Shown: piece after piece, positions 7,520 through 18,864 of the stretch
Position numbering within the stretch: the stretch's first letter is position 1
Layout: each line of letters begins with the position of its first letter
Source of the DNA: Jeotgalibacillus haloalkalitolerans
GTDB taxonomy: Bacteria > Bacillota > Bacilli > Bacillales > Jeotgalibacillaceae
Direction: 5' to 3'
Assembly: GCF_034427455.1 (NCBI RefSeq)
Contig: NZ_JAXQNN010000002.1
Span: 806,001-870,000 of the forward strand
DNA length: 64,000 nucleotides
Made by a program: the position numbers and the translations under genes
The notes under the pieces: model-generated
The model's database searches: none
The model's input: only the letters and a program-made list of their open reading frames with translations
What the model was told of the DNA's origin: nothing

Positions 7520-9874
7520 TTATTTAAACTCAACAACGGTCACACCGCTGCCCCCTTCACCGTCTTCACCAAGCCGTACCTTTTTTACAGAACGGTGATT
7601 TTTCAGTTTTTCCTGTACGCCTGAACGGAGTGCCCCGGTGCCTTTACCGTGAATAATAGAAACGCGGGGGTATCCTGCAAGCAATGCATCGTCGATATAT
7701 TTATCGACTCTCAGCAGCGCATTTTCAAAACGTTCACCGCGCAGATCGAGTTCAAGACTGACGTGAAAGTCCTTACCTTTTACAGTTGCCAGCGGTTTAG
7801 GGTCAGGCTTTTTCTCACCTTTTATAAATTCGAGATCTGATTCATTTACCTTCATTTTCAGGATCCCCATCTGTACTGCCCATTCTTTATCATCTGTCTT
7901 TTTAATCAGCGTACCTTTCTGACCGAAGCTCAGTACATTGACTTCATCACCAGGCTGAAGCTTGCGTTCTGATTTTGTTTTTGGCTGCTTTTTCTTTGCA
8001 GACGATTTCGGCGCCGCATCATCCAGCCGTTTTCTTGCGTCAATCAGCTCATGTTCTTTTACATCTGCCTGCTTTTCAAATCTCAGCTGCCTTAATTCTG
8101 ACATGACTTCTTCAGCTTCAGCCTTTGATTTTTCCACAATCTCCTGAGCTTTGATTTTTGCTTTTTCCATCATGTCATCTTTTTTCGCGTAGTATTCAGC
8201 CATTTGCTTCTGAAGATCACGATGGATTTTCTCTGCGTCCTTTAACAGTTCATGCGCTTCTTCATAATCTGTTTCTGCACTTCTTCTGCTCGCCTCAAGT
8301 GACGCAATCATCGCTTCAACCGCTTTACTGTCGGTTCCAACGAATGATTTGGCGTGTTCAATCACATGATCACTCAAACCGAGGCGTTTTGATATATCAA
8401 ATGCGTTACTGCGGCCGGGAACACCGATAAGCAGCCTGTACGTCGGGCTGAGCGTTTCAACGTCAAATTCCACGCTTGCATTAATGACCCCATCACGATT
8501 ATAGCCATATGCTTTCAGCTCGGGATAATGTGTTGTTGCAACGACCCTTGCCCCGAGACCGTGTACTTCATCCAGAATGGAAATCGCTAGTGCAGCACCC
8601 TCCTGCGGATCTGTCCCCGCTCCAAGCTCATCAAAAAGAATCAGACTTTCACTATCCGCCTGTTTCAGGATCTCTACGATATTCACCATATGGGATGAAA
8701 ATGTACTTAAACTCTGCTCAATGGACTGTTCATCCCCGATATCAGCATGCACGGATTGAAACACTGCTATTTCAGAGCCATCCAGTACAGGGATCGGTAA
8801 GCCGGCCTGCGCCATTAATGTACATAAGCCAATTGTTTTTAACGTAACTGTCTTACCACCGGTATTTGGACCCGTAATCACAATCGTTGAAAACTCATCA
8901 CCGAGATAAATGTCATTTGCAACAGCTTCATCCGTAGGCAGCAGCGGATGTCTTGCTTTATTCAATTTGATAATACCCTGGTCATTTACTTCAGGCTTTG
9001 TCGCTTTAATAGTTCTGCCGTATTTTGCTTTAGAAAACATAAAATCAAGATCAGCCAGAATATCAACCGTCAACAGAAGACTGTCTGCTTCCTGCTGAAC
9101 TTCAAGTGTAAGGGCAATCAGAATTTTTTCGATTTCCTCCTGCTCCTTCAGCCGCTGTTCTCTCAGCTGGTTATTGAACTGGACAATTGAAGCCGGTTCA
9201 ATAAACAGCGTCTGACCTGAGGAGGACTGGTCATGGACAATCCCGCCGTAATGACTTCTGTACTCCTGCTTTACAGGAATGACATAACGGTCATTACGGA
9301 TTGTGATCACAGCATCTGACAGCATGGTTGCGGCATTTTTAGACCGGATCGCACTTTCAAGCTTTTCTCTCACTCTACTCTCGCTCGTTCTGATTCTCTG
9401 ACGGATTGCACGAAGCTCAGTACTTGCTGAATCGAGCACTTCTCCACTCTCATCAATTGAATCAAAGATCTGATGCTCGAGAGGGGTTAAAATCGCCAGC
9501 ATCTCTTTCTTTTCAGTAATGATCGGAATCTGTATTTCACGTTCTTCATGCAGATCCTCCACAAAATTTCTGATATTTTTACCTGCTCTGATGGTACTTG
9601 CTACCTGAATGAGTTCAGCTGCACTCAGCATACCGCCAATCTGGGAGCGTTTGATATGAGGTCTGATATCAAATATTCCGCCAAGCGGCATACCGCCTTT
9701 TACTCTTAAGATCGCAGCAGCTTCATCTGTTTCGTCCTGAAGTCTCTGAACCTCCTCGAGTGAAAACGAAGGCTCCATCTTCTCTATTTTCATGGTTCCA
9801 AGTGATGAAGCAGCATGCTCCATCACCAGGTTTTTAATTTTATTAAATTCAAGCGTTTTAATTGATTTATTCAA
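7520..9874 (-). CDS. mutS2: Endonuclease MutS2
   Basis: This 784-residue MutS paralogue acts on recombination intermediates and, in Bacillus, on stalled ribosomes (known for the family). The Walker A motif GPNTGGKT lies near residue 333 and the Walker B/signature [13 protein letters not shown] near 410. A charged coiled-coil stretch lies around 510-600. A C-terminal Smr domain near 700-784 carries LDLRGER and HGKGTGALR. It lacks the mismatch-recognition domain of MutS. The TTG at 9874 is chosen because AAGGAGAG precedes it by 7 nt and the length then matches B. subtilis; the upstream ATG at 9895 lies within polX. Confidence 0.95.
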   Translation of the reverse strand: MNKSIKTLEFNKIKNLVMEHAASSLGTMKIEKMEPSFSLEEVQRLQDETDEAAAILRVKGGMPLGGIFDIRPHIKRSQIGGMLSAAELIQVASTIRAGKNIRNFVEDLHEEREIQIPIITEKKEMLAILTPLEHQIFDSIDESGEVLDSASTELRAIRQRIRTSESRVREKLESAIRSKNAATMLSDAVITIRNDRYVIPVKQEYRSHYGGIVHDQSSSGQTLFIEPASIVQFNNQLREQRLKEQEEIEKILIALTLEVQQEADSLLLTVDILADLDFMFSKAKYGRTIKATKPEVNDQGIIKLNKARHPLLPTDEAVANDIYLGDEFSTIVITGPNTGGKTVTLKTIGLCTLMAQAGLPIPVLDGSEIAVFQSVHADIGDEQSIEQSLSTFSSHMVNIVEILKQADSESLILFDELGAGTDPQEGAALAISILDEVHGLGARVVATTHYPELKAYGYNRDGVINASVEFDVETLSPTYRLLIGVPGRSNAFDISKRLGLSDHVIEHAKSFVGTDSKAVEAMIASLEASRRSAETDYEEAHELLKDAEKIHRDLQKQMAEYYAKKDDMMEKAKIKAQEIVEKSKAEAEEVMSELRQLRFEKQADVKEHELIDARKRLDDAAPKSSAKKKQPKTKSERKLQPGDEVNVLSFGQKGTLIKKTDDKEWAVQMGILKMKVNESDLEFIKGEKKPDPKPLATVKGKDFHVSLELDLRGERFENALLRVDKYIDDALLAGYPRVSIIHGKGTGALRSGVQEKLKNHRSVKKVRLGEDGEGGSGVTVVEFK

Positions 9875-9887
9875 CGGATTTCTCTCC

Positions 9888-11600
9888 TTAATCATGGCGT
9901 TTCAGGAATTTTGTCAGTTCTTCAAACGAACACGCATTCATCACTGATTCTTTTTTCAACCATCCTTTACGTCCAACTTTCACACCGAGATCCATAAAGT
10001 TTAAATGAGTTCTGTCATGTGCATCTGTATTGATAAAGATTGGCACACCCATTTCCTGCGCTTTAGATACATGCTCGTGGTTCAAATCAAATCTGTAGGG
10101 GTTTGCATTTAATTCAAGACCTGTATTTGTTTCAGCAGCTCTTTTGATCAGCTGGTCCATATCCGGCTCATATCCTTTACGTTCCCCTACAATTCTGCCA
10201 GTCGGGTGTGCAATAAAGTCTACATGCGGATTTTTAAGGGCTGTTTCGAGACGCGCCATGATCTTGTCCTGTGATTGTGAAAAAGATGAGTGGATGGACG
10301 CAATCACAATATCAAGCTCAGCCAGCAGATCATCTTCATAGTCAAGTGACCCGTCAGGCAGAATGTCCATTTCAATTCCTGCAAGCACTTCAATTTCATC
10401 ATATTTTTTATTCAGTTCCCTGATCTCATCCATCTGTTTTCTTAAGCGCTCTGCAGACAGACCATTTGCCACTTTTAAATAAGCTGAGTGATCAGTAATT
10501 GCCATGTAATCGTATCCTTTTTCAATACATGCTTCAATCATTTCCTCTAACGAATAAGCACCGTCACTCCAGGTGGTGTGCATATGCAGGTCACCTTTAA
10601 TATCTTCAAGTGTAATCAGCGAGGATGCTTCTTTATGACGTTCAACTTCCCTGCCATTTTCCCGCAGTTCCGGTGAAAGGTACTGGAGGTCAAAGTAATT
10701 GAAAAATTCTTCTTCCGTTTCAAATGTTTTTACTTCACCCGTTTCATTATTTTCAACGCCATATTCACTGATTTTCTCACCGCGTTCTTTGGCGATCTGT
10801 CTTAGTCTGACGTTATGATCTTTAGAGCCTGTAAAATGGTGAAGGGTGGATGGAAATGCCTGATCTTCAATGAGTCTGATATCAATTGAAATATCCACGC
10901 CCCGCTCGAGCACAATCGATACCTTTGTATCTCCATTTGAGATCACTTCTTTCAAACCTTCAACCTGTAAAATCTGTTCTCTCACTTTTTCCGGCTGATC
11001 AGTTGATGCAATAAAATCAAGATCTTTCACCGTTTCAGATGTTCTGCGCAGACTTCCTGCTCTTGAGTAGCGGATAATTTCCTTAATTCCGCTGAGCAGC
11101 AGATCCATTTCCTCTGCAATAGGAAGTACAGTTGCGATCGGCAGGCGTTCCGGTCTGCTGCCTGCATTTTGGGCAGCAGCGAGAATTTTTTCTTCCGTTT
11201 TTGCACCGAATCCTGATAAAGCCTGCACTTTGCCTTCTTCACATGCTTTCATTAAATCTTCAATCGATTCTACGCCGAGTTCCTGATACAGCCTGGCAAT
11301 TTTCTTACCGCCAAGTCCCGGAAGCTTCAATAATGGAATCAATCCTTCAGGCACTTCTTTCTTTAATGAATCAAGTGCTTCTGATTCCCCTGTTTCAACG
11401 TACTCTTTTATGACAGCCGCTGTTCCTTTACCGACTCCTTTCAGTGCAGTGAAGTCTTCAATCTGGGATAAGCTTCTCTGATCTGTCTCAAGTGCCTGGG
11501 CTGCTTTTCTGAATGCACTGATTTTAAATGGATTTTCTCCTTTTAACTCCATATAAATCGCAATTTTTTCAAGTAATTTGATAATATCTTTTTTGTTCAA
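9888..11600 (-). CDS. polX: DNA polymerase X family with PHP domain
   Basis: This 570-residue gap-filling repair polymerase, also with exonuclease activity in the family, has helix-hairpin-helix segments near residue 95 ([13 protein letters not shown]). The nucleotidyltransferase signature [15 protein letters not shown] lies near 180-195 with its catalytic aspartates, and a third carboxylate lies in [10 protein letters not shown]-terminal PHP domain starts near 337 ([11 protein letters not shown]) with further metal ligands in [10 protein letters not shown] and NTDAHD. The start is a TTG with AAGGAAG upstream. mutS2 follows closely, suggesting a repair operon with cvpA and zapA upstream. Confidence 0.95.
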   Translation of the reverse strand: MNKKDIIKLLEKIAIYMELKGENPFKISAFRKAAQALETDQRSLSQIEDFTALKGVGKGTAAVIKEYVETGESEALDSLKKEVPEGLIPLLKLPGLGGKKIARLYQELGVESIEDLMKACEEGKVQALSGFGAKTEEKILAAAQNAGSRPERLPIATVLPIAEEMDLLLSGIKEIIRYSRAGSLRRTSETVKDLDFIASTDQPEKVREQILQVEGLKEVISNGDTKVSIVLERGVDISIDIRLIEDQAFPSTLHHFTGSKDHNVRLRQIAKERGEKISEYGVENNETGEVKTFETEEEFFNYFDLQYLSPELRENGREVERHKEASSLITLEDIKGDLHMHTTWSDGAYSLEEMIEACIEKGYDYMAITDHSAYLKVANGLSAERLRKQMDEIRELNKKYDEIEVLAGIEMDILPDGSLDYEDDLLAELDIVIASIHSSFSQSQDKIMARLETALKNPHVDFIAHPTGRIVGERKGYEPDMDQLIKRAAETNTGLELNANPYRFDLNHEHVSKAQEMGVPIFINTDAHDRTHLNFMDLGVKVGRKGWLKKESVMNACSFEELTKFLKRHD

Positions 11601-11617
11601 CCTGACCGCTTCCTTTC

Positions 11618-11660
11618 GTTAAAAAGCCCGGAATCCACAATGGGGAATTCCGGGCTTTCT
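11618..11660 (-). terminator. Rho-independent terminator after cvpA
   Basis: AGCCCGGAATTCC pairs with a matching arm ending in CCGGGCT, followed by TTTTTAA on the minus strand. It separates zapA-cvpA from polX-mutS2. Confidence 0.85.
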
Positions 11661-11666
11661 TCATGG

Positions 11667-12215
11667 TTAAGATGATGACGATCGTGTTTCCAGCCACCAG
11701 TCTTTCACTTGTTCTGAAAACACGGGTGTGTGTTCAAGAATGAATGCTGCGATCCAGGAATCAGCCAATGTATTTTGGATCATTCCCATTGGGATCATTG
11801 CAGCAATATAAATCAGTACAAACAAAACAATATACATTTCAATAAAGCCCATCAGTCCACCGCCCACAATGTTCAAAGGACGGAGCATCGGGAACTGTGC
11901 AACTGAATCAAACATCGAGCCGATCAATTGCATTACAATTTTAGCAGCAAAGAAAATAATTGCAAAAGCAATGATCCTGTAATAAGAATCCTCAAGGTTC
12001 ACAGATTCAGCAATTAAATTGAGCTGTGAATCAGTATCAAAAGCAGGGTACGGCACCCATAGCACAAGCTTAGGTGCTAATTGCTCATAGTACCTGTACG
12101 CGAGGAAAAAAGAAATAATAAAGCCGATCATATGAATCAATTGTAAAATAAATCCGCGGCGCAGTCCGATCAGGAAGCCGGCCAAAAGCAAAATGAATAA
12201 CAGCAAATCCAGCAT
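11667..12215 (-). CDS. cvpA: CvpA-family membrane protein (YshB)
   Basis: This 182-residue protein has four predicted membrane helices (about residues 2-20, 25-45, 75-95 and 110-135) and the CvpA family pattern of LLL..GFLIGLRRGF at the N-terminus. The name comes from colicin V production in E. coli; its role in Bacillus is unclear. It lies 7 bp after zapA and is followed by a terminator, so it forms a two-gene unit with zapA. Confidence 0.85.
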   Translation of the reverse strand: MLDLLLFILLLAGFLIGLRRGFILQLIHMIGFIISFFLAYRYYEQLAPKLVLWVPYPAFDTDSQLNLIAESVNLEDSYYRIIAFAIIFFAAKIVMQLIGSMFDSVAQFPMLRPLNIVGGGLMGFIEMYIVLFVLIYIAAMIPMGMIQNTLADSWIAAFILEHTPVFSEQVKDWWLETRSSSS

Positions 12216-12222
12216 CTAGCAT

Positions 12223-12483
12223 TCAATCCCTTAATTTTTTTAATTCTTTCTCGAGTTCTTCCATTTCTTCTTTTAACTTCAGATAGTCATGTACTGCATT
12301 AACAGCTGTCAGTACAGCCAGCTTTGATGTATCCAGCGACGGATTAACCGAGCTGATTTCTCTCATTTTATCATCTACCATTGAGGCAACAAGTCTGATA
12401 TGAGACGTGGACTCACTGCCTACGATGGAGTAAGATTGTCCATAGATGTCAACACTTGTGCGATTTTTACGATTGTTCGACAA
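12223..12483 (-). CDS. zapA: Cell division protein ZapA
   Basis: This 86-residue protein promotes FtsZ bundling at midcell. The N-terminal domain ([15 protein letters not shown]) is typical, and the C-terminal half is a coiled coil ([15 protein letters not shown]). The start is a TTG preceded by GGGGGAC; no ATG lies nearby in frame. An extended -10 (TGTTATGAT) lies about 40 bp upstream. Confidence 0.93.
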   Translation of the reverse strand: MSNNRKNRTSVDIYGQSYSIVGSESTSHIRLVASMVDDKMREISSVNPSLDTSKLAVLTAVNAVHDYLKLKEEMEELEKELKKLRD

Positions 12484-12519
12484 CGCAGCTGTCCCCCATT
12501 CTCAAGAATCCTAATCACT

Positions 12520-12527
12520 ATCATAAC
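12520..12527 (-). promoter_or_regulatory. Candidate zapA promoter (extended -10)
   Basis: The minus strand reads TGT-TATGAT about 40 bp before the zapA start. The -35 region is poor, so this is a tentative call based on the extended -10. Confidence 0.4.
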
Positions 12528-12593
12528 ACGTAGAATTTAGAGATGAAAAGAAAAGTTGATTATATTTACAATCATTCTTTCTTTTATATTTTG

Positions 12594-12723
12594 GCTGCTG
12601 ATTTCCGTTTCAGGCGGACGCTTTCCGCGGCCGGGCGGTGAGCCCCCTTTATGCTTCGCACTACTGGGTCTCACCTGTCCCTTTCCGCCGCTGGAGTCGC
12701 CGCCTTACACTTCAATCACAGCT
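12594..12723 (+). repeat. GC-rich palindromic intergenic repeat, copy 3
   Basis: This copy has a GCTGCTGATT/AATCACAGC end pair and the GGACGCTTTCC, GGTGAGCC, GTCTCACC and GGAGTCGCCGCC blocks. It sits in the 321-bp divergent gap between zapA and rnhC. Confidence 0.88.
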
Positions 12724-12804
12724 GTGAAGTTAATAAATGTGTCTAATTAAAAGGGTTATATGTTAAACTTCCATATCTAATGGTTCTAAGAAAAGGAGAA
12801 ATTA

Positions 12805-13722
12805 ATGGCGAATGCAGTCTTAACTTTACCAATCACAAAGATAAATGAAATGAAAACACATTATCAGCGCTATTTAAAGCCAAGCCCACCTGCAGGAGCA
12901 CTGTTTGCTGCCAAGGGTCCCACTTATTCGATTACAGCCTATAAGTCCGGGAAGGTTTTATTTCAGGGGCAGACCGGTGAACAGGAAGCTGCCAGATGGG
13001 GAGATGCTGAGCAGAAAACAAAGAAAGTTTCTTCTCCTTCTAATAAAAGTCTTCCGCAGAATATCTCCCAGATGTCGATTATCGGCACTGATGAAGTGGG
13101 AACAGGGGATTATTTTGGTCCTATAACAGTCGTTGCAGCATATGTATCCAACGATCAGCTGCAGCTGTTAAAAGAACTTGGTGTGAAAGATTCCAAGCAT
13201 CTGAATGATGAAACAATCGTGAAGATTGCCAAGGATCTGATTCATACAATTTCTTACAGCCTGCTAACATTACCAAATGAGAAATACAATGCGAAACAAC
13301 AGCAGGGCTGGACACAGGGAAAAATTAAAGCTGTACTGCATAATCAGGCGATTCTACATTTAAGGAAAAAAATAGCACCGGTTACACCTGAATGTGTGTT
13401 GATTGATCAGTTTGCAGAAGAAAAGGTTTACTACCGTCATATCAGTGGTGAAAAAGCAATTTACAGGGAAAATGTTTATTTCAGCACGAAAGCTGAAGGC
13501 ATTCATCTCGCAGTCGCTGCAGCCTCTATCATTGCCCGCTATGCTTTTATCAAAGCGATGGACCAGCTGAGTGAGGAAGCCGGTTTTACATTACCTAAAG
13601 GTGCAGGCGCAAAAGTGGACCAGGCAGCAGCCAGATTAATCCGTTCAAAAGGTGAAAGCAGTCTGGAGCATTTTACTAAGAGACACTTTGCGAATACACA
13701 GAAAGCCATGAAGCTGGTGTAG
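12805..13722 (+). CDS. rnhC: Ribonuclease HIII
   Basis: This 305-residue enzyme degrades the RNA strand of RNA-DNA hybrids. The catalytic DEVGTGDYFGP motif lies near residue 95, with further conserved segments VKDSKHLND and LIDQFAEE. An N-terminal domain of about 85 residues, with similarity to TATA-binding-protein folds, distinguishes RNase HIII from HII. The ATG follows AAAGGAGA. The gene is transcribed opposite to its neighbours and ends at a shared bidirectional terminator. Confidence 0.95.
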   Translation: MANAVLTLPITKINEMKTHYQRYLKPSPPAGALFAAKGPTYSITAYKSGKVLFQGQTGEQEAARWGDAEQKTKKVSSPSNKSLPQNISQMSIIGTDEVGTGDYFGPITVVAAYVSNDQLQLLKELGVKDSKHLNDETIVKIAKDLIHTISYSLLTLPNEKYNAKQQQGWTQGKIKAVLHNQAILHLRKKIAPVTPECVLIDQFAEEKVYYRHISGEKAIYRENVYFSTKAEGIHLAVAAASIIARYAFIKAMDQLSEEAGFTLPKGAGAKVDQAAARLIRSKGESSLEHFTKRHFANTQKAMKLV

Positions 13723-13780
13723 TGAATTCCTGATATAGCGCGTCACATCAGGGACGAAGCTGTGCTGCGTGAATTACATA

Positions 13781-13814
13781 AAAAAGCTGAGACAGAAAAT
13801 GTCTCAGCTTTTTT
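13781..13814. terminator. Bidirectional terminator between rnhC and pheT
   Basis: A 13-bp stem (starting AAAAAGCTGAGAC) with a 7-nt loop has a T run on one side and an A run on the other, serving the convergent rnhC and pheT genes. Confidence 0.9.
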
Positions 13815-13822
13815 CATATTTA

Positions 13823-16234
13823 TTACGAACGCAGTTCTGCGCCGGTTTTTTCTTTCACTGCATCAAGCACCTTGTTATGTGCTTTTACAACTTCTTCATC
13901 TGTCAGTGTACGTTCTGGATCCATATACGTCAGTGAGAATGCAAGAGATTTCTTACCTTCCTCCATCTTATCTCCCTGATACAGATCAAACAACTGAACG
14001 TTTTTGAGCAGTGTTCCACCAGCTTCTTTAATAATGGATTCCAGTGTTCCTGCTTCAACTGATCTGTCTGTTACAAGCGCGATGTCTCTTGAAATTGATG
14101 GATATCTTGGAATTGCACTGTATTTAAGCGGTGCAGTTTCATCACCATAGATCTTTTCAAGCTTAATTTCAAACACATATGTTTCTTTTAAATCAAGCTC
14201 TTTTGCTTTCACAGGGTGGACCTGACCGACAATCCCGACCTGCTGATCTTGATAATATACAGCAGCCGTTCTGCCCGGGTGCATATGATCCATTTTTGCA
14301 GCTTCATAATGAATTTCTTCGCTGATACCAAGCTTTTCCCAAAGTGCATCGAGAATTCCTTTTGCTACATAAAAATCAACCTGCTTCTTTTCGCCCTGCC
14401 ATGGGTGCAGCTGCCATAGACCAGTCAACGCACCTGCAAGATGCTCTTCTTCATTTGGAAGCTCTGAGCCTTCAGCAAGGAAAACAGACCCTGTCTCATA
14501 AAATGCTGAAGATTCCTTTTGTCTCGCACTGTTATACGCAACACTTTCAAGCAGCTGAGGTATAATACTCTGTCTTAGCTGGCTTCGTTCCTCACTCATC
14601 GGCATCATCAGTTCAACCGGCGTTTTCACATCAAGTGCGAATTCTGTAACCTTCTGCTGATTTGTTAGTGAATAGGTTACTGCCTGCACAAGTCCTGCAC
14701 CTTCCATCGTCTGACGGATCAGTCGGCGCTTTTGCTGTCGTGGTGATAAGCCGCCCGGATTCGTTTCATGCACAGGAAGTGTCATTGGAATGTTGTCGTA
14801 ACCATAAAGACGTGCTACTTCCTCAATCAGATCCTCTTCAATTTCAAGATCTCCACGTCGTGTTGGAGCAGAAACTGTAATTAACCCTTCATTTGCCGAT
14901 GCATCAATCTGCAATCTGCGGAAAATATCCAGTACTGCTTCTTCAGTCAGTTCAGTACCTGTCACACGGTTGATTTTTTCAAGCGTGATCGAGATTTTCT
15001 TTTCCTGGATATCCATATGATCTGCTGCTGAAGTTCCGGAAAGCACTTTACCATTAGCATATAGTGATAACAGCTGTGCTGCGCGCTCTGCTGCAAGTGC
15101 CGCACGCTTAGGGTCTACACCCTTTTCAAAACGTGAGCTTGCTTCACTTCGCAGGCCGATTTCTTTTGATGTCTGACGGACTGATGATGGAGCGAAATAA
15201 GCTGATTCAATCACGACATTGACTGTTTGATCTGTTACTTCACTATCGTAACCACCCATTACGCCGGCAATGGCCATTGGCACTTCACCATTTGTAATGA
15301 CAAGATGATTTTCGCTCAGTTCTCTTTCAGCTTCATCAAGCGTTTTGATTTTCTCCCCCTGTTTTGCAAGGCGGACAACAATTTCTCCCGTTTTAATCTG
15401 ATCCAGGTCAAATGCGTGAAGCGGCTGGCCGTATTCAATTAAAATGTAGTTCGTAATATCAACTACATTGTTATGAGGTCTGATACCTGCTGCTACGAGT
15501 CGGTTTTTCATCCACTGCGGGGATTCGCCGACTTTCACGTCCTTCACGACTTTTGCAAGGTAGATTGGATTTTCATCCACTGCCTCAACCTTTACTTTAA
15601 TTGCATCTTCTGCACACTCATCCACTGTATCGTAGCTGAGATCCGGAAGGTTTACAGGACGGTCTAAAATCGCGCCTGTTTCATATGCTACCCCGATCAT
15701 GCTCATTGCATCTGCACGGTTAGGTGTCAGTCCAAGCTCAAGCACTGCATCATCAAGCATTAATGCTTCAAGTGCATCTGCGCCAACTTCAGCATTCTGA
15801 GGGAAATTGAAAATGCCTTCTGCATACTTTTTCTCAACCAGCTTCGCTTCAACACCAAGTTCCTGCAGTGAACAGATCATCCCGTGGGAAGCTTCGCCGC
15901 GCAGCTTGGCTTTTTTAATTTTAAAGTTACCAGGTAATACTGCGCCGACCTTTGCAACTGCAACCTTCTGACCCGCTGCAACATTTGGTGCGCCACAGAT
16001 AATCTGTACGTTTTCTTCTTCACCAACATCCACCTGACATATATTCAGTTTGTCAGCTTCAGGGTGCTTTTCACACGATACGACATGTCCAATGACAACA
16101 TTTTTGATGCCTTCTGCAGGAATATCCACACCTTCCACTTCAATTCCTGAACGTGTAATTTTTTCTGCGAGTTCATCAGGCGTTACGCCGGATAAATCAA
16201 TATATTCTTCGAGCCATTTATAAGATACAAACAT
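13823..16234 (-). CDS. pheT: Phenylalanyl-tRNA synthetase beta subunit
   Basis: This 803-residue subunit forms the alpha2-beta2 enzyme with PheS and provides editing and tRNA binding. An N-terminal tRNA-binding OB-fold lies near residues 40-150 ([20 protein letters not shown]). The B3/B4 editing domain, the B5 domain, an inactive catalytic-like module and the C-terminal anticodon-binding FDX-ACB domain ([13 protein letters not shown]) follow. It lies 12 bp after pheS and is controlled by the upstream T-box. Confidence 0.97.
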   Translation of the reverse strand: MFVSYKWLEEYIDLSGVTPDELAEKITRSGIEVEGVDIPAEGIKNVVIGHVVSCEKHPEADKLNICQVDVGEEENVQIICGAPNVAAGQKVAVAKVGAVLPGNFKIKKAKLRGEASHGMICSLQELGVEAKLVEKKYAEGIFNFPQNAEVGADALEALMLDDAVLELGLTPNRADAMSMIGVAYETGAILDRPVNLPDLSYDTVDECAEDAIKVKVEAVDENPIYLAKVVKDVKVGESPQWMKNRLVAAGIRPHNNVVDITNYILIEYGQPLHAFDLDQIKTGEIVVRLAKQGEKIKTLDEAERELSENHLVITNGEVPMAIAGVMGGYDSEVTDQTVNVVIESAYFAPSSVRQTSKEIGLRSEASSRFEKGVDPKRAALAAERAAQLLSLYANGKVLSGTSAADHMDIQEKKISITLEKINRVTGTELTEEAVLDIFRRLQIDASANEGLITVSAPTRRGDLEIEEDLIEEVARLYGYDNIPMTLPVHETNPGGLSPRQQKRRLIRQTMEGAGLVQAVTYSLTNQQKVTEFALDVKTPVELMMPMSEERSQLRQSIIPQLLESVAYNSARQKESSAFYETGSVFLAEGSELPNEEEHLAGALTGLWQLHPWQGEKKQVDFYVAKGILDALWEKLGISEEIHYEAAKMDHMHPGRTAAVYYQDQQVGIVGQVHPVKAKELDLKETYVFEIKLEKIYGDETAPLKYSAIPRYPSISRDIALVTDRSVEAGTLESIIKEAGGTLLKNVQLFDLYQGDKMEEGKKSLAFSLTYMDPERTLTDEEVVKAHNKVLDAVKEKTGAELRS

Positions 16235-16246
16235 GCTTCATCCTCC

Positions 16247-17290
16247 TTAGCGAATTTCTTTACGGGCGAATTGTTTTAGGAAACGGTCATCATTTGTGTA
16301 GAAATGACGGATGTCATCAATACCGTATTTCAGCATCGCAATCCGCTCCGGTCCCATACCAAATGCAAACCCTGTGTATTTCTCAGGATCAAACCCTGCC
16401 ATTTTCAGTACATTCGGATGCACCATACCGGCACCAAGAATTTCAATCCAGCCGGTACCTTTACATACGCTGCAGCCTTCTCCGCCACAGATCTTACATG
16501 AAATATCCATTTCAACTGATGGCTCTGTAAACGGGAAGAAGCTTGGACGTAATCTGATTTCACGGTCTTCCCCGAACATTTTCTTCGCAAATACATTCAG
16601 CGTACCTTTCAGGTCACTCATACGGATGTTTTCATCTACAACGAGTCCTTCAATTTGCATGAACTGATGAGAGTGTGTCGCGTCATCATTATCACGGCGG
16701 TACACTTTACCCGGACAGATAATCTTGACAGGACCTTTGCCGGCGTGACGTTCCATTGTTCTCGCCTGAACAGGTGACGTATGCGTTCTGAGCAGTACAT
16801 CCTCAGTAATATAGAAGGAATCCTGCATATCTCTTGCCGGGTGACCCTTAGGAAGATTAAGCGCCTCAAAATTGTAGTAATCCTTTTCAACTTCAGGACC
16901 TTCTTCCACTGTATAACCCATTGAAATAAACAAATCTTCAATTTCCTCAATGACTGTCGTCAGCGGGTGTGCATGTCCAGCTGGTACAGGACGGCCAGGC
17001 AGTGTGACATCAATTGATTCTTCAGCAAGCTGCTTTTCAACAGCTTCCTTTTCAAGACCTTCCTGCTTTTCTTCAATTGCACTCGTAATACTGTCGCGCA
17101 CTTCGTTAGCCAGGGCACCCATTTTCGGACGTTCCTCAGCTGAGAGTTTGCCCATGCCCTTAAGGACTTCTGTGATTGGTCCCTTCTTGCCAAGGTAAGC
17201 TACCCTTACGTCATTCAATTCTTTTAAATCACTGGCATGCTCAACTTTTTCAAGTGCTTCCTGCTTTAATTCCTGTAAACGTTGTTCCAT
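16247..17290 (-). CDS. pheS: Phenylalanyl-tRNA synthetase alpha subunit
   Basis: This 347-residue class II catalytic subunit has an N-terminal coiled coil (about residues 1-85). Motif 2 lies near 205 ([22 protein letters not shown]) and motif 3 near 310 ([18 protein letters not shown]). A C-x2-C...C-x2-C cluster ([19 protein letters not shown]) near residue 255 is a zinc-like site seen in some bacterial PheS proteins. It is the first gene of pheST, read from the T-box leader at 17311-17597. Confidence 0.97.
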   Translation of the reverse strand: MEQRLQELKQEALEKVEHASDLKELNDVRVAYLGKKGPITEVLKGMGKLSAEERPKMGALANEVRDSITSAIEEKQEGLEKEAVEKQLAEESIDVTLPGRPVPAGHAHPLTTVIEEIEDLFISMGYTVEEGPEVEKDYYNFEALNLPKGHPARDMQDSFYITEDVLLRTHTSPVQARTMERHAGKGPVKIICPGKVYRRDNDDATHSHQFMQIEGLVVDENIRMSDLKGTLNVFAKKMFGEDREIRLRPSFFPFTEPSVEMDISCKICGGEGCSVCKGTGWIEILGAGMVHPNVLKMAGFDPEKYTGFAFGMGPERIAMLKYGIDDIRHFYTNDDRFLKQFARKEIR

Positions 17291-17310
17291 GTATGCGTTC
17301 CTCCTTTATT

Positions 17311-17597
17311 TCAATACAAAAAAGCACTCCATCCCCTGGTAAAAGGGACGAAGTGCTTAGATTCCGTGGTACCACCCTGATTGACCCGTAAAATAACAGA
17401 TCCGCTCATAAGACTGATAACGGCGTTTAGCCGGTACACCTTTACGCATATGCGGTCCCGGTGACAACTCTGGAGGTGAACTTCATCAATAGTCTCTGCA
17501 GGCAGATTTTCAGTCCAGGATCCACCTTCCCTTTTAAACAGATTGACCAGATTACTCTTCTCCGTCAACGTCTTTCATTTCATTCCTCAACAAGTAT
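17311..17597 (-). ncRNA. T-box leader of pheST (specifier UUC)
   Basis: The minus strand carries the conserved T-box AGGGTGGTACCACGG at about 17365-17380. A terminator follows, formed by AAGCACT...AGTGCTT with a T run. In stem I the triplet TTC at 17478-17480, followed by ACC, is the probable specifier codon, matching tRNA-Phe and the downstream synthetase. Uncharged tRNA-Phe would stabilise the antiterminator. A promoter (TTGTCT-N17-TAGTAT) lies at 17598-17626. Confidence 0.93.
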
Positions 17598-17626
17598 ATA
17601 CTACTTTCAAATAAATTTAAAGACAA
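17598..17626 (-). promoter_or_regulatory. Promoter of pheST
   Basis: TTGTCT at 17621-17626, a 17-bp spacer and TAGTAT at 17598-17603 on the minus strand. The -35 directly follows the stop of the upstream methyltransferase gene. Confidence 0.6.
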
Positions 17627-18370
17627 TCATTCACCTTTCAAATGATAAAGCAGAATCCCCGCTGCAATCGCTACATTGAGAGATTCGCTTTTCCCATAGA
17701 TCGGTATATAAAGGTTCTGATCAGTGAGTGTAAGCAGTTCACTGTTTACACCTGCTCCCTCGTTCCCCATAATCAGGGCAAACTTTTCAACAGGTGCAGC
17801 TTCCTTATATGTCACGGCTCCCTGAAGAGATGTTCCGTACACAGGAATTCCGCTCTCTTTACAGTGCTCAATAACTGACAGCAGATCCTGCTTCAGTATC
17901 GGCAGGTGAAAATGACTGCCCTGAGCGGAACGGAGAACTTTCGCATTGTAAGGATCAGCTGTTCCTTTACCAAGAATGACTGCGTCAATTCCGGCAGCGT
18001 CAGCCGTTCTGATCATGGTGCCGATATTACCCGGATCCTGAATCGCATCCAGCATCAAAATGTTAGATGCATTCAGTGCATCGAATGCTGCTTCCGGCTG
18101 TCTGCAAACTGCGAAAACACCCTGTGTATGCTCCGTTTCAGCAAGTGCTAGAGAAATTTCCTCCGTTACAAAGTGGATCTCGACTGAATCCATATAAGGC
18201 GGCAGCTCAATTCCTTCTTTTACAATTGCTTCTGTCACTGCATCCGCTTTGATTGCTTCCTCTGTCAGGTGCCATCCCTCCACGAGAAATAACCCGCTTT
18301 TATCACGGCCCTTTTTGGTCGTCAGCTTTTTCCATTCTTTTACCTTTGTATTTTGCAGTGATTGAATCAC
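17627..18370 (-). CDS. ysgA: TrmH/SpoU-family RNA 2'-O-methyltransferase (YsgA-like)
   Basis: This 247-residue protein has an N-terminal substrate-binding domain (about residues 1-95) and a SPOUT methyltransferase domain. The knotted S-adenosylmethionine site is visible in DAIQDPGNIGTMIRTADAAGID, IMGNEGAGV and IPIYGKSESLNVAIAAGI. It probably methylates rRNA, but the target is not established from sequence. The start is a GTG preceded by AAGGAG. It lies upstream of pheST as in B. subtilis. Confidence 0.9.
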   Translation of the reverse strand: MIQSLQNTKVKEWKKLTTKKGRDKSGLFLVEGWHLTEEAIKADAVTEAIVKEGIELPPYMDSVEIHFVTEEISLALAETEHTQGVFAVCRQPEAAFDALNASNILMLDAIQDPGNIGTMIRTADAAGIDAVILGKGTADPYNAKVLRSAQGSHFHLPILKQDLLSVIEHCKESGIPVYGTSLQGAVTYKEAAPVEKFALIMGNEGAGVNSELLTLTDQNLYIPIYGKSESLNVAIAAGILLYHLKGE

Positions 18371-18433
18371 ATTTATGCACTCCTTGTTTTATCAAATTCA
18401 TGATGAAATTTTATACGGTCAGTTAATGTATCT

Positions 18434-18565
18434 GCACAGTGATAATCGAAGCGTAAGGCGGCGGCTCCGGGACGATTAGAGAGAAGCTGAGACCCCGCAA
18501 CCGAAAGTGAGGAGGCTCAGCAACCTCCGTCCGGAAAGCGTGCGCCTGAAGCGTAGATTATCAGC
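18434..18565 (-). repeat. GC-rich palindromic intergenic repeat, copy 4
   Basis: This copy is inverted relative to copy 1. Its ends pair as TGATAATC/GATTATCA. Its middle stem reads GCTGAG/CTCAGC instead of GGTGAG/CTCACC, a compensatory change. It shares the 5-prime flank GCTTTGTTGAAGTT with copy 13. It lies between ysgA and sspI. Confidence 0.88.
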
Positions 18566-18600
18566 AAACTTCAACAAAGCCAATTATATAGGAGTTTCTC

Positions 18601-18631
18601 TGCATAAACAAAACGATTTTGGAGAAAATAC
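18601..18631 (+). promoter_or_regulatory. Possible forespore (SigG-like) promoter of sspI
   Basis: TGCATA at 18601-18606 and AAATACT at 18625-18631, about 18 bp apart, loosely fit the SigG pattern expected for a spore-protein gene. The match is weak and rests partly on the identity of the gene. Confidence 0.3.
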
Positions 18632-18654
18632 TGCTATGAAATGGAGGAATGATG

Positions 18655-18864
18655 ATGAATCTGAATATCAGACAGACAGTCGTGCACAATGTAAAAGATA
18701 ATAATATTGAACAACTGCAGGATACGATCGTGGATTCAATTCAGCGCGAAGAGGAACAGCTGCTGCCTGGTCTTGGCGTATTGTTTGAAATCATCTGGAA
18801 ACAAAGCAGTGAGCAGGATCAGCAGCAGATGTTACAGAAGCTTGAAAGCGGCTTGAAACATTAA
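18655..18864 (+). CDS. sspI: Small acid-soluble spore protein SspI
   Basis: This 69-residue minor spore protein closely resembles B. subtilis SspI (NNxEQLxxTIVDxIQ, LPGLGVLFEIIW and a LESGLK tail). It accumulates in the forespore core. Three ATGs occur in tandem; the one at 18655 has the right spacing from GGAGG and gives the family's usual N-terminus. The stop codon overlaps that of the convergent gene at 18861-18864, with no terminator between them. Confidence 0.93.
   Translation: MNLNIRQTVVHNVKDNNIEQLQDTIVDSIQREEEQLLPGLGVLFEIIWKQSSEQDQQQMLQKLESGLKH

Noticed and set aside
17311-17568. 85-codon minus-strand frame upstream of pheS
   Set aside because: It covers the T-box leader, including its conserved T-box and terminator, so it is RNA structure rather than protein.
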